DNA from: an uncultured Subdoligranulum sp.
Lineage (GTDB): Bacteria > Bacillota > Clostridia > Oscillospirales > Ruminococcaceae
NCBI GenBank assembly: GCA_945830575.1
Contig: CALZZE010000001.1
Span: 62,001 to 126,000 of the forward strand
Length of the DNA: 64,000 nt
Reading direction: 5' to 3'
Made by a program: the position numbers and the translations under genes. Shown piece by piece: positions 42,580 to 49,791 of this stretch. How positions within the stretch are numbered: the stretch's first letter is position 1; the number at the start of each line of letters is the position of its first letter. The notes under the pieces are model-generated. The model saw only the letters and a program-made list of their open reading frames with translations. It was not told the DNA's origin and did no database searches.

Positions 42580-43740
42580 TTACAGCACGCGCACACGGAT
42601 GGCGGCGGGCAGCGCGGCCAGCTGGGCCGCCAGATCGGCGGGCAGGCTGCCGGTCACGTCCAGCAGGGTGTAGGCCACGTCCTTTTTGCCCTTGTTCACC
42701 ATGTTTTCGATGTTCAGGTGGGAGGCGGTCAGCACACTGGTGATGTCCGCAATGGCGCCGGGGGCGTTCTTGTGGATGATGCAGATGCGCTTGCCGCCCA
42801 TGCGGGGCTGGCTCACATCGGGCAGATTGACGCTGTGGGTGATGTTGCCGTTTTTCAGGTAATCCGCCAGCTCATTGGCGGCCATCACGGCGCAGTTGGT
42901 CTCGCTCTCCGGCGTGGACGCGCCCAGATGCGGCGTGCAGACCACACCGCGCACGCCCAGCAGCTCCTCGGCGGGGAAGTCGCAGCAGTATTGCGCCACC
43001 TTGCCGTTGTTCAGCGCCTCCAGCAGCGCGGCGTTGTCCACCAGCTCGCCGCGGGCAAAGTTAAGCACCCGGACGCCGTCCTTGCACATGTTCAGCGTCT
43101 GTGCGTTGATGGTGTAGCGCGTGGAGGGCAGGTAGGGAACATGGATGGTCAGATAATCGCACTGGGGCAGCATGTCGCCCAGGCTGACGCAGTGTTTGAC
43201 GCTGCGGGACAGGCTCCACGCGGCATCGATGGAGATATACGGGTCGTAGCCCAGCACCTCCATGCCCAGAGCCACAGCGGCGTTGGCCACCCGGGCACCG
43301 ATGGCGCCCAGACCGATGACGCCCAGCGTTTTGCCGCGCAGTTCGGGGCCGACAAACTGCTTCTTGCCCTTTTCCACATCCTTGGCGATGGAGGCGCTGC
43401 CCTTGAGACTCTGCGCCCAGTTGACGGCGTCCACCATGTTGCGGCTGCCGGATACCAGCGCACCCACCACCAGTTCGGCCACCGCGTTGGCGTTGGCGCC
43501 CGGCGTGTTAAAGACCACGATGCCCTTCTCGGTGCATTCGTCGATGGGAATGTTGTTGGTGCCCGCACCCGCACGGGCGATGGCCAGCAGGGTGTCAGGC
43601 AGCGGCATGTCGTGCATGTCGGCGCTGCGCACCAGAATGCCGTGGGGATCGTCCACGTTATTGTGGATCTCGAACTGGCTGGCGGGCAGCTTGGCAAGCC
43701 CCACCGGCGAAATAGCGTTGAGCGTTTTGATGGTATACAT
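42580..43740 (-). CDS. serA: D-3-phosphoglycerate dehydrogenase
   Basis: 386 residues. The nucleotide-binding motif GVIGLGAIGARVANAA and the catalytic Arg/Glu/His set (LNFARGELVDNAALL, CTPHLGASTPESE) define the family. A C-terminal ACT domain (ICIIHKNAPGAIADITSVL) probably gives serine feedback. First step of serine synthesis. Second gene of the serC-serA operon, 11 bases after serC. Confidence 0.95.
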   Translation of the reverse strand: MYTIKTLNAISPVGLAKLPASQFEIHNNVDDPHGILVRSADMHDMPLPDTLLAIARAGAGTNNIPIDECTEKGIVVFNTPGANANAVAELVVGALVSGSRNMVDAVNWAQSLKGSASIAKDVEKGKKQFVGPELRGKTLGVIGLGAIGARVANAAVALGMEVLGYDPYISIDAAWSLSRSVKHCVSLGDMLPQCDYLTIHVPYLPSTRYTINAQTLNMCKDGVRVLNFARGELVDNAALLEALNNGKVAQYCCDFPAEELLGVRGVVCTPHLGASTPESETNCAVMAANELADYLKNGNITHSVNLPDVSQPRMGGKRICIIHKNAPGAIADITSVLTASHLNIENMVNKGKKDVAYTLLDVTGSLPADLAAQLAALPAAIRVRVL

Positions 43741-43751
43741 ACAGGCTCTCC

Positions 43752-44849
43752 TTACTGATTTTCTTTGCGGAATTTCTCCATGAACTGCACCAGTTCATCG
43801 ATGGCCTTGGGAGGCATGGCGTTGTAGATGGAGGCGCGCATGCCGCCCACCAGACGGTGGCCCTTGAGGTTGACGAACCCGGCCTCGGCGGCCGCGGCGC
43901 AGAAAGCCTTGTCCAGCTCGGCGCTGGGGCTGGTGAAGGTGACGTTCATCATGCTGCGGTACGCATGCTGGACGGGATTGGTGTAGAAGTCCTGGCTGTC
44001 CAGATAATCGTACAGAACCTTGGCCTTGGCCTCGTTGATCTTCTTCATCTCGGCCAGACCGCCGATGTCATGCTCCAGATAATCCATCACCAGACCGGTC
44101 ATGTAGATGCACCAGCAGGGGGGCGTGTTGTACATGCTGTCGGCATTCAGCAGAGTGGTGTAGTTCATCATGGTGGGGATCTGCTCGGGGGTCATGCCCT
44201 TGGCGCTTTGGCCCAGCAGATCCTCCCGCACGATGGCAATGGCCATGCCGGCGGGAGCGATATTCTTCTGCACACCGAAATAAATGCAGCCGTATTTGCT
44301 CACGTCCACCGGCTCGGAGCAGATCATGGAGCTCATGTCCGCCACCAGAGGCACACCATCCACCTGCGGAACTTCCTTGAACTTGGTGCCAAAGATGGTG
44401 TTGTTCTGGCAGATGTGGATGTAGCTGGCGTCCTTGTCGTAGTTGATGGCGTTCACATCGGGGATGTAGGTGAAGTTTTTGTCCTTGCTGCTGGCCACGA
44501 TGTTGGCGGTGCCGAACTTGGCGGCCTCCTCGGCGGCCTTCTTGGAGAAGTTGCCGGTGACAAGATAATCCGCCTTGCCGGTGGTCATGAAGTTCAGCGG
44601 CACCATGGCGAACTGCTGGGTAGCGCCGCCCTGGAAAAATCCGATTTTATAATTGTCCGGCACGTTCAGCACACGGCGGATGGCAGCCTCGGTGTTGACG
44701 GCGATGGCGTCAAACCATTTGCTGCGATGGCTCATCTCCATCACGCTCTGGCCGCTGCCCTGATAATCCAGCATCTCGGCCTGTGCACGGCGCAGGACGG
44801 CCTCGGGCAGCATGGACGGACCCGCACTGAAATTGTAAACTCTTGCCAT
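43752..44849 (-). CDS. serC: Phosphoserine aminotransferase
   Basis: 365 residues, class V PLP enzyme. N-terminal VYNFSAGPSMLPEAVL, substrate region FFQGGATQQFAMVP, and the PLP lysine in YFGVQKNIAPAG. Converts 3-phosphohydroxypyruvate to phosphoserine. GGAGAG precedes the ATG. Confidence 0.95.
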   Translation of the reverse strand: MARVYNFSAGPSMLPEAVLRRAQAEMLDYQGSGQSVMEMSHRSKWFDAIAVNTEAAIRRVLNVPDNYKIGFFQGGATQQFAMVPLNFMTTGKADYLVTGNFSKKAAEEAAKFGTANIVASSKDKNFTYIPDVNAINYDKDASYIHICQNNTIFGTKFKEVPQVDGVPLVADMSSMICSEPVDVSKYGCIYFGVQKNIAPAGMAIAIVREDLLGQSAKGMTPEQIPTMMNYTTLLNADSMYNTPPCWCIYMTGLVMDYLEHDIGGLAEMKKINEAKAKVLYDYLDSQDFYTNPVQHAYRSMMNVTFTSPSAELDKAFCAAAAEAGFVNLKGHRLVGGMRASIYNAMPPKAIDELVQFMEKFRKENQ

Positions 44850-44923
44850 GGTATTCTCTCTCCTTTAATAAAAACGGCAGATGCCGCGGCGGCTCTGCCA
44901 ACGCGTCATTGCGGTATGTGCCT

Positions 44924-44952
44924 ATTATAGGCGGCGGCGGGCGTTGGTGCAA
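44924..44952 (-). promoter_or_regulatory. Promoter of serC-serA
   Basis: On the minus strand TTGCAC (44947-44952), 17-base spacer, TATAAT (44924-44929). Confidence 0.8.
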
Positions 44953-45035
44953 TTTGGCAAAACACCGAAAAACCCGGTGCAAAACCGGCTATTTGAGGCC
45001 AATTACAACAACTGTATCTGACGGAACTACAATTA

Positions 45036-45165
45036 TTTTTACAAACGTAAAAATAGAACTGGAAGAACAGACAAAAACAGACGACAAATTTTGTGCGAAT
45101 TTCCGTCTTGAAAAATAAACAACCACAAATGTAAAATAAAATATAGAGAAACAACCACAAATGTA
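45036..45165 (+). promoter_or_regulatory. Promoter and BlaI/CopY-like operators of the repressor gene
   Basis: TTGAAA (45108-45113), 18-base spacer, TAAAAT (45132-45137). The direct repeat AAACAACCACAAATGTA occurs at 45117-45133, overlapping the promoter, and at 45149-45165, 32 bases apart. Each contains cACAAATGTA, close to the TACAnnTGTA box of the BlaI/CopY family. A further palindrome, TTTTTAC-AAAC-GTAAAAA, is at 45036-45053. Confidence 0.65.
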
Positions 45166-45176
45166 GGAGAATAAAG

Positions 45177-45569
45177 ATGGAACGTTTATCCCACAGCGAG
45201 GAACAGGTCATGACGGCACTCTGGGCCTGCGGACGGCCCGCCACCCGGCGGGAACTGGCGTCGCATCTGCCGGAGGGGGTGCACTGGGCGGACTCCACGG
45301 TGCTGAATTTTCTGCTTCGTCTGGAAAAGAAGGGCTTTGTGCGCCCTGAAAAGCAGGGCAACAAAAATGTGTATACGCCGCTGGTACGCCGCACGACCTA
45401 CTGCGGTGCCGCCAGCGCGGCGCATTTGCAGACTCTTTACGGCGGCGACGCCCGGGGCATGCTGGCGGCCCTCACAGACACCGGCCGCCTGAGCAACCCG
45501 GAATTGGAGCGCCTGCTCCGCTGGCTGGACCGCTATCTGGCCGAGCATCCGGAGTATGATTACGACTGA
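45177..45569 (+). CDS. BlaI/MecI/CopY-family transcriptional repressor
   Basis: 130 residues with the winged-helix signature LSHSEEQVMTALWACGRPATRREL, DSTVLNFLLRLEKKGFVRPEKQGNKNVYTPLV and a C-terminal dimerisation helix. BlaI repressors are normally inactivated by a membrane antirepressor (BlaR/MecR) encoded beside them. None is present; the gene is followed by a terminator and the prophage junction. It probably represses itself through the repeats upstream. Inducer and targets unknown. Confidence 0.9.
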   Translation: MERLSHSEEQVMTALWACGRPATRRELASHLPEGVHWADSTVLNFLLRLEKKGFVRPEKQGNKNVYTPLVRRTTYCGAASAAHLQTLYGGDARGMLAALTDTGRLSNPELERLLRWLDRYLAEHPEYDYD

Positions 45570-45590
45570 AATAGAGTTAATGGAGAAAAG

Positions 45591-45631
45591 AAAGCACCCA
45601 AAACCGATGTTCCACGGTTTTGGGTGCTTTT
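45591..45631. terminator. Perfect bidirectional terminator of the BlaI-type gene
   Basis: AAAGCACCCAAAACCG (45591-45606), 8-base loop, CGGTTTTGGGTGCTTT (45615-45630). A- and T-rich ends let it work in both directions, ending the repressor transcript and the original tRNA transcript. Confidence 0.9.
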
Positions 45632-45695
45632 GGCGGAGTAAGAGAGATTTGAACTCTCGCGGCCCTTTCGGACCCTACGCCCTTAGCAGGGGCGC
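45631..45695 (-). pseudogene. 3' remnant of tRNA-Ser(GCU), prophage attachment site attL
   Basis: Read on the minus strand this is the anticodon arm (CGCCC-CTGCTAA-GGGCG, anticodon GCU), the long variable arm typical of tRNA-Ser, the T-arm with TTCAAATC, the acceptor 3' strand TTACTCC, G and CCA. The 5' acceptor strand and D-arm are missing: upstream of the anticodon arm the sequence is AT-rich phage DNA. The phage evidently integrated into the tRNA gene and rebuilt a full copy at its other end. This block is therefore the attL core, and the intact tRNA should lie at attR. Confidence 0.85.
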
Positions 45696-45728
45696 AGAAA
45701 TTGCAAAAATTAAACGATGTATCAAATT

Positions 45729-45780
45729 ATTGCGCTGAATGGATGGCACCACGTTGGCACCCGTAGCGCAATGTTTTTTT
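45729..45780 (+). terminator. Prophage-end terminator with internal TGGCACC direct repeats
   Basis: ATTGCGCT (45729-45736) pairs with AGCGCAAT (45765-45772), followed by GTTTTTTTG. In the circular phage genome this would stop rightward late transcription after attP. The loop holds two TGGCACC copies (45744-45750 and 45755-45761), possible integrase arm sites and similar to the late-promoter repeats near 63341. Confidence 0.65.
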
Positions 45781-45787
45781 GCCGGAA

Positions 45788-46909
45788 TCAGTACACGGGC
45801 AAGCGGTTGACGGCGGCCAGCTTTGTTTCGAGGGCGATGTGGGTGTAGGTATCGTCAATTTTTCCGTTGCTGTGGCCCAATATGGAATTGATGACCGGGC
45901 GGCTGACGGCGGGCACCAACTCTTGCAAGCGGGTGGCGCAGGTGTGGCGCTGGCAATAGCTGCCCAGCGGGCGCACGCCGGTGCGCTGGATCAGCTGTGC
46001 CCATTGGGTGTAATATTCGTTTTCGTCGTAGGCCACCAGCCCATAGCGGGCCAGCGGCAACAGATACTCAAAAACAGGGGCGATGCAATCCGCAATGGGA
46101 ATTTGCCGGTCAATGCCTGCCGCTGTCTTGATGCCGCCCACCGCCACCCGGCGGGGCAAATCAATCTTTTGCAGGTCAAGGGCAAACAATTCCCCGGTGC
46201 GCATCCCGGTATAAGCCATCACCAGCGCGTAGCCTGCAATGGGCGTCGGGGCCTTGCGCCAGTCATTCCAAAACGCGGTCATTTCATCCGGGGTGCGGGC
46301 GTCCTGTGTTGTGAGGGGCTTGCTGGGCAATTCCAGCATTTTGATGATGGCAGGCTTTTCCATGGGGATCAACTCTTGAATTGCGGCCAGATCATAAATC
46401 TTTTGCAGCACTGTTTTTGCGTCCCGCTTTGGATAAAAAGCGCCGTCAATGCCGTCAATCAGGTTTTGCAATTCAAAGTATTTCAAGCTGGCGACATCGC
46501 GTTGGTGGATGGAGGCCAGTTTTTTATACGCCGTCAAATAATGGCTGCGCTTGTCCGGGCTGATTTTCAGCCATTTTTGCGTGGCCTGCACGCGGGTAAA
46601 CATTTGGTCAATGGTGTACGCCTTTGCCGCGTCCGGGCTATTTTTCAGCTGCGGCAGGTATTCCAGCGCCGCCGCCTTTGTGGGAAAACCGCCCTTTGCC
46701 CGGCGGGCAATCACCTGACCGCCCCGGATCACGCGCACATAGGCATACCATGAATTGCCCCGTTTGTACACGGTCCCGGAACCGTTGGGGCCGTGGGGCT
46801 TGCGCCGTTTTTCGCCAGAGGTAGAAACCTGTTTTTTGCCACAAAAGCGGCAGTATATGGAATCATCCTCAATGGCGGAGCGGCATTTAATACACGTCAC
46901 CAACAGCAC
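45788..46909 (-). CDS. Tyrosine-recombinase integrase with N-terminal zinc ribbon
   Basis: 373 residues. Residues 1-25 form a zinc ribbon (CIKC and CRFC), then an AP2-like arm-binding part (GSGTVYKRGNSWYAYVRV), a core-binding domain, and a catalytic domain with Arg in YTGMRTGEL, HTCATR (His-x-x-Arg), LGHSNGKIDDTYTH with the final His/Tyr. Mediates integration into and excision from tRNA-Ser(GCU). A zinc ribbon in front of a phage integrase is uncommon. Confidence 0.93.
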   Translation of the reverse strand: MLLVTCIKCRSAIEDDSIYCRFCGKKQVSTSGEKRRKPHGPNGSGTVYKRGNSWYAYVRVIRGGQVIARRAKGGFPTKAAALEYLPQLKNSPDAAKAYTIDQMFTRVQATQKWLKISPDKRSHYLTAYKKLASIHQRDVASLKYFELQNLIDGIDGAFYPKRDAKTVLQKIYDLAAIQELIPMEKPAIIKMLELPSKPLTTQDARTPDEMTAFWNDWRKAPTPIAGYALVMAYTGMRTGELFALDLQKIDLPRRVAVGGIKTAAGIDRQIPIADCIAPVFEYLLPLARYGLVAYDENEYYTQWAQLIQRTGVRPLGSYCQRHTCATRLQELVPAVSRPVINSILGHSNGKIDDTYTHIALETKLAAVNRLPVY

Positions 46910-46936
46910 CTCCTCCGCACTGGCCCCGGCGGGGCA

Positions 46937-47683
46937 TCACTGTGCGCTATAAATCCAGCCGTCTTTTGTGATTTCCATATAGCCCACAGCGTCTTGCACT
47001 GTTCCGTTTTCCTCAAGCGGCCCATACGCATCATAAAGGCCGCTGGAAATCCAAATCCCGGTGCCGTCCAAAAAATCAATCGTGAGCCAATTTAAGCGAT
47101 GATCCTTAAACCTCAATTCCAGAAATTCTTTATAATCGTCCGATGTTATGTGCGCCTCCATCATTTCTTTGTCAAACTGAACGACGCCGCGATAGGCCAC
47201 AACCTTTGTATTGTTTCCATTCCATAACGGGTACACAATTACACGGGGACGCAACAACCAGTTGTCACTATCAGGGTATTCTTCATATACGGGGGCAGCG
47301 CTGGCGGCATCATCGGTTGGGGCCTGTGTGGGCGTAGGCTCCGGCGTGGCGGTGGGCGCGGGATCATCAACGACATAATAAGTTATTCTGATTGTATCAT
47401 CTTCCGGGAAAGTGCTGTCATCTTCCCAACCGGTGCATACAATGGTTTGCCCAATTTCCACGGATTTGACAGCGCCATCTTCGTGATACTTTGCGAACCC
47501 GTCAACCGGCACCAAAACGATGTTGGCAAATCCGCTGTCGTTGAATGCCTGTTGAACATCGGCATAATTCATCCCTACACAGGTATCTGACGCCATGGGC
47601 ACGGCAATACGTTTGCCGCCACAACCAACCAATGCCACGGCCAGAGCCGCGCCGAAAATGAAAGTTGCATGTACTTTTTTCAT
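46937..47683 (-). CDS. Prophage lipoprotein with PASTA-like domain, possible superinfection exclusion
   Basis: 248 residues. Signal and lipobox FGAALAVALVGCGG (Cys21), a PASTA-like segment (GMNYADVQQAFNDSGFANIVL... to IRITYYV, about 37-110), a Pro/Thr linker (PTATPEPTPTQAPT) and a C-terminal domain of about 100 residues (VAYRGVVQFDKEMMEAHI) of no family I recognise. It lies between integrase and repressor, where many temperate phages of Gram-positives keep lipoproteins that block related phages, and would be expressed in the lysogen. Confidence 0.7.
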   Translation of the reverse strand: MKKVHATFIFGAALAVALVGCGGKRIAVPMASDTCVGMNYADVQQAFNDSGFANIVLVPVDGFAKYHEDGAVKSVEIGQTIVCTGWEDDSTFPEDDTIRITYYVVDDPAPTATPEPTPTQAPTDDAASAAPVYEEYPDSDNWLLRPRVIVYPLWNGNNTKVVAYRGVVQFDKEMMEAHITSDDYKEFLELRFKDHRLNWLTIDFLDGTGIWISSGLYDAYGPLEENGTVQDAVGYMEITKDGWIYSAQ

Positions 47684-47689
47684 TTTGTA

Positions 47690-48079
47690 TCACCTAACCC
47701 TTTTTACAGTTGCGCGGCACAGGGGCCGAGCCGGTTTCTTTTCACGCCAGCAAGGCGAGGGAACGGGTTTGTTTTTCCAATCGCAGCGAGAACAACGCTT
47801 TAAGCCCCGCCGGACGGCCTCACATTCTGGCAATGCAACCCATTCAGGGTGAACCGTGCCACAGCAACAATCAGAATGGTGGTAAACTTTAGCGCGTTTG
47901 CCTGCCCATACTGTGCCCTCTGGGTAAATATAGTGTTCCGAATCTTCAATGCACCCATTTTTTAGCAAATCAATTTGACGGTCGCTATATTCAACGCTGT
48001 ACTGTTCGCAGGAAACAGAAAAGGTAATGCCCGGCTTTGAATCCTGACCGCCACCAAACAAGGAAGAAAAGAAACCCAT
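47690..48079 (-). CDS. Prophage protein with C-terminal Cys/His motif
   Basis: 129 residues from ATG 48079 (MGFFSSLFGGGQDSKPG); an upstream in-frame start would enter the repressor intergenic region. The second half has VYHHSDCCCGTVHPEWVALPE followed by RRGLKRCSRCDW. This Tyr-His...Cys...GL-x-x-Cys-x-x-Cys pattern is found at the ends of many nuclease-associated and phage proteins and probably binds zinc. Function unknown; lysogeny-arm location. Confidence 0.6.
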   Translation of the reverse strand: MGFFSSLFGGGQDSKPGITFSVSCEQYSVEYSDRQIDLLKNGCIEDSEHYIYPEGTVWAGKRAKVYHHSDCCCGTVHPEWVALPECEAVRRGLKRCSRCDWKNKPVPSPCWREKKPARPLCRATVKRVR

Positions 48080-48140
48080 TTTATACTCCAATCCCCCGCC
48101 GGTATGCCCGGCGGGATTTTTTTGCATCGAGAGTTATTTT

Positions 48141-48545
48141 TTATACTGCATTTGTAGTTGAATTACGTTTCTCCCCGCCGGAAGTCTGGTACATGGTGTC
48201 CAGAGTGGAGAGAACAACAGCGCGGTCACGGGGAGTGAGCGCACGCAGCTTTTGAATAATCATCAATTCGTCATCCGTGGGCGGTGCAGAATCGCCTAAT
48301 AACTGCTTAAAATTACAGCAATTTGACGGCGTACTCTCTGAGGAATAACCAAAAGCGCGGTCAACACTAACTCCGTACAGATCACACAAAAGGAAAAGTG
48401 TATTTGCATCTGGTTGGCTTTTCCCGGTTTCCCATGAGGCTAAAGTTTGTTGCGGGCGACCAATTTTAGTAGCGGCCTCGCTTTGAGTAAATCCGGCGGT
48501 TATACGGCAGTTTTTAAGAATTGCCGCGATCTCTGCTTTTGTCAT
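48141..48545 (-). CDS. CI-like XRE-family phage repressor
   Basis: 134 residues. The N-terminal HTH_3 domain (ILKNCRITAGFTQSEAATKIGRPQQTLASWETGKSQPD) is followed by a helical tail with LRALTPRDRAVVLSTLDTMY. It lacks a LexA-type peptidase domain, so induction does not use self-cleavage. ATG 48545 is preferred, with AGG eight bases upstream. Keeps the prophage silent by binding the operators between itself and cro. Confidence 0.85.
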   Translation of the reverse strand: MTKAEIAAILKNCRITAGFTQSEAATKIGRPQQTLASWETGKSQPDANTLFLLCDLYGVSVDRAFGYSSESTPSNCCNFKQLLGDSAPPTDDELMIIQKLRALTPRDRAVVLSTLDTMYQTSGGEKRNSTTNAV

Positions 48546-48562
48546 AAACATCACCTACATAT

Positions 48563-48590
48563 ATTATATAGCTAAAATTCAGAAAATCAA
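48563..48590 (-). promoter_or_regulatory. Repressor promoter (PRM-like)
   Basis: On the minus strand TTGATT (48585-48590), 16-base spacer, TATAAT (48563-48568). Confidence 0.6.
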
Positions 48591-48597
48591 TAGAAAA

Positions 48598-48673
48598 ACT
48601 GAAAAAATCAGTAAAAAACTATTGACAACTGAAATTTTCGGTAGTATTATATAGGCGTACCGAAAATTTCAGT
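48598..48673. promoter_or_regulatory. Three CI/Cro operators
   Basis: ACTGAAAAAATCAGT (48598-48612), ACTGAAATTTTCGGT (48628-48642) and ACCGAAAATTTCAGT (48659-48673). The second and third are exact reverse complements, and each is nearly palindromic (ACyGAAA...TTTCrGT). Centres are 30 and 31 bases apart, three helical turns, suited to cooperative binding. The last two flank the -10 box of the early promoter. Confidence 0.8.
48622..48650 (+). promoter_or_regulatory. Early rightward promoter (PR-like)
   Basis: TTGACA (48622-48627), 17-base spacer, TATTAT (48645-48650); the spacer is operator 2, so repressor binding would block it. Confidence 0.85.
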
Positions 48674-48687
48674 AAAGGAGGGCGCGT

Positions 48688-48912
48688 ATGGATATTCGGG
48701 AAAATCTTAACAACTATATTTCCGATAAAGCGGTCAAGCAATGCGAAATAGCAACAAGGGCCGGAATGACGCCAGCCAAATTGTGTGCCGTGCTGAAAAA
48801 ACGCCGTATGCTGGAGGCAAATGAACTATTCGACTTGTGTGATGCTTTGGGAACCACGCCGGACGAATTGCGAAGCTATGGAGCAACACAGAAACAGGGC
48901 CCGGCGGCGTGA
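48688..48912 (+). CDS. Cro-like XRE-family regulator
   Basis: 74 residues, almost entirely a HTH_3 domain (VKQCEIATRAGMTPAKLCAVLKKRRMLEANELFDLCDALGTTPDEL). First gene of the rightward arm, divergent from the repressor with shared operators, hence Cro by position. AAAGGAGG precedes the ATG. Confidence 0.85.
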   Translation: MDIRENLNNYISDKAVKQCEIATRAGMTPAKLCAVLKKRRMLEANELFDLCDALGTTPDELRSYGATQKQGPAA

Positions 48913-48920
48913 GGTGAAAA

Positions 48921-49715
48921 ATGCCAAGAAAAAACAGACAGAAAACCTACAACCCCGTTGGCCCCGTCCAGCTGATAGAAATCCGTGTGGACGGTGACGA
49001 TGTGGCGGCGGCCCTTGCACAGATGCAGGACAAAACGCCGCAAGCCTGCCGGAATGCCATCAACGCCACGGCCAGAAAGGCCCGCACCGTGATGGCAAAC
49101 AAAGCAAGGAAAAAATATCACATTAAGTCAAAGGTCATGCGCAGCGAAAATGATATGCACTTTGAAAAGGCCACCCTCGACAGAATGGAGGCCATGCTGC
49201 GAATCAAACGGGCCATGAATGAACTGATTGACTTTAAGACAAACCCCAACAAATATGTGCACACCGGCCCCGGTGAACGGCATGACGTTTCCGCCGCCGT
49301 AGAAAAGACCGGCATGAAGTCCATGCATAGTGGGCGTTATGGTGCGTTTGTCACAAGATTCAAAAGCGGCCATGTGACCGTTGTACAGCGCAAAGAAAAT
49401 AAGCAATATTCCAACAAAAAGCTGCGCGAATACCAGCGCAAAAGCAAATGGACGGTCAAGGGCGGCGGCGTGCGCGAAAGAAAAAAGGACAGCTGGACAG
49501 ACAGCAGGGGCCGTACCTATCACGGCGACGGCGAGGGTCATTACGATACCCACGCCATTGTCACTTACAAATCACCCAGCGCCGCCGCCATGCTGGGCAA
49601 AAGCTATGGCGAGGTAGAACCAGAGATTGCCCGCCTGCTGCATGACAACATTGCAAAGGCTATTGCCCGCGACATTGCCCGCAACGGCGGCACCAAAAAC
49701 GTGACGGGCAAATAA
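48921..49715 (+). CDS. Minor tail protein Z-like protein in the early region
   Basis: 264 residues, basic. The N-terminal part (AINATARKARTVMANKARKKYHIK) and GAFVTRFKSGHVTVVQRK resemble the lambda gpZ/minor_tail_Z family (compare AFIQQLKNGRWHVMQR in gpZ). The C-terminus (ARLLHDNIAKAIARDIA) also fits the family ending. Tail-completion proteins belong to late operons, yet this one starts 8 bases after cro under the early promoter. It may be a displaced structural gene or a relative recruited for another task. Confidence 0.6.
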   Translation: MPRKNRQKTYNPVGPVQLIEIRVDGDDVAAALAQMQDKTPQACRNAINATARKARTVMANKARKKYHIKSKVMRSENDMHFEKATLDRMEAMLRIKRAMNELIDFKTNPNKYVHTGPGERHDVSAAVEKTGMKSMHSGRYGAFVTRFKSGHVTVVQRKENKQYSNKKLREYQRKSKWTVKGGGVRERKKDSWTDSRGRTYHGDGEGHYDTHAIVTYKSPSAAAMLGKSYGEVEPEIARLLHDNIAKAIARDIARNGGTKNVTGK

Positions 49716-49791
49716 GGGGGCCAGTGCAGGGCAGTAAAGGTTTGGCAATAGCCATTAAGCACTGAAATTGCACCGAAAGGACAGAACAAGA

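Larger units (their letters stand above)
44850..45176. promoter_or_regulatory. 327-base divergent control region, serC to blaI-like gene
   Basis: No gene. Left part: the GC-rich serC leader and its promoter. Right part (from about 44990): an AT-rich block with a palindrome, a promoter and two 17-base operator-like repeats in front of the BlaI-type gene. Confidence 0.7.

Noticed and set aside
42412-43758. Plus-strand open frame opposite serA
   Set aside because: serA is unmistakable on the minus strand; this frame is low-complexity shadow.
45631-45695. Functional tRNA-Ser gene
   Set aside because: The 5' acceptor strand and D-arm are absent, so it is a remnant at the phage attachment site.
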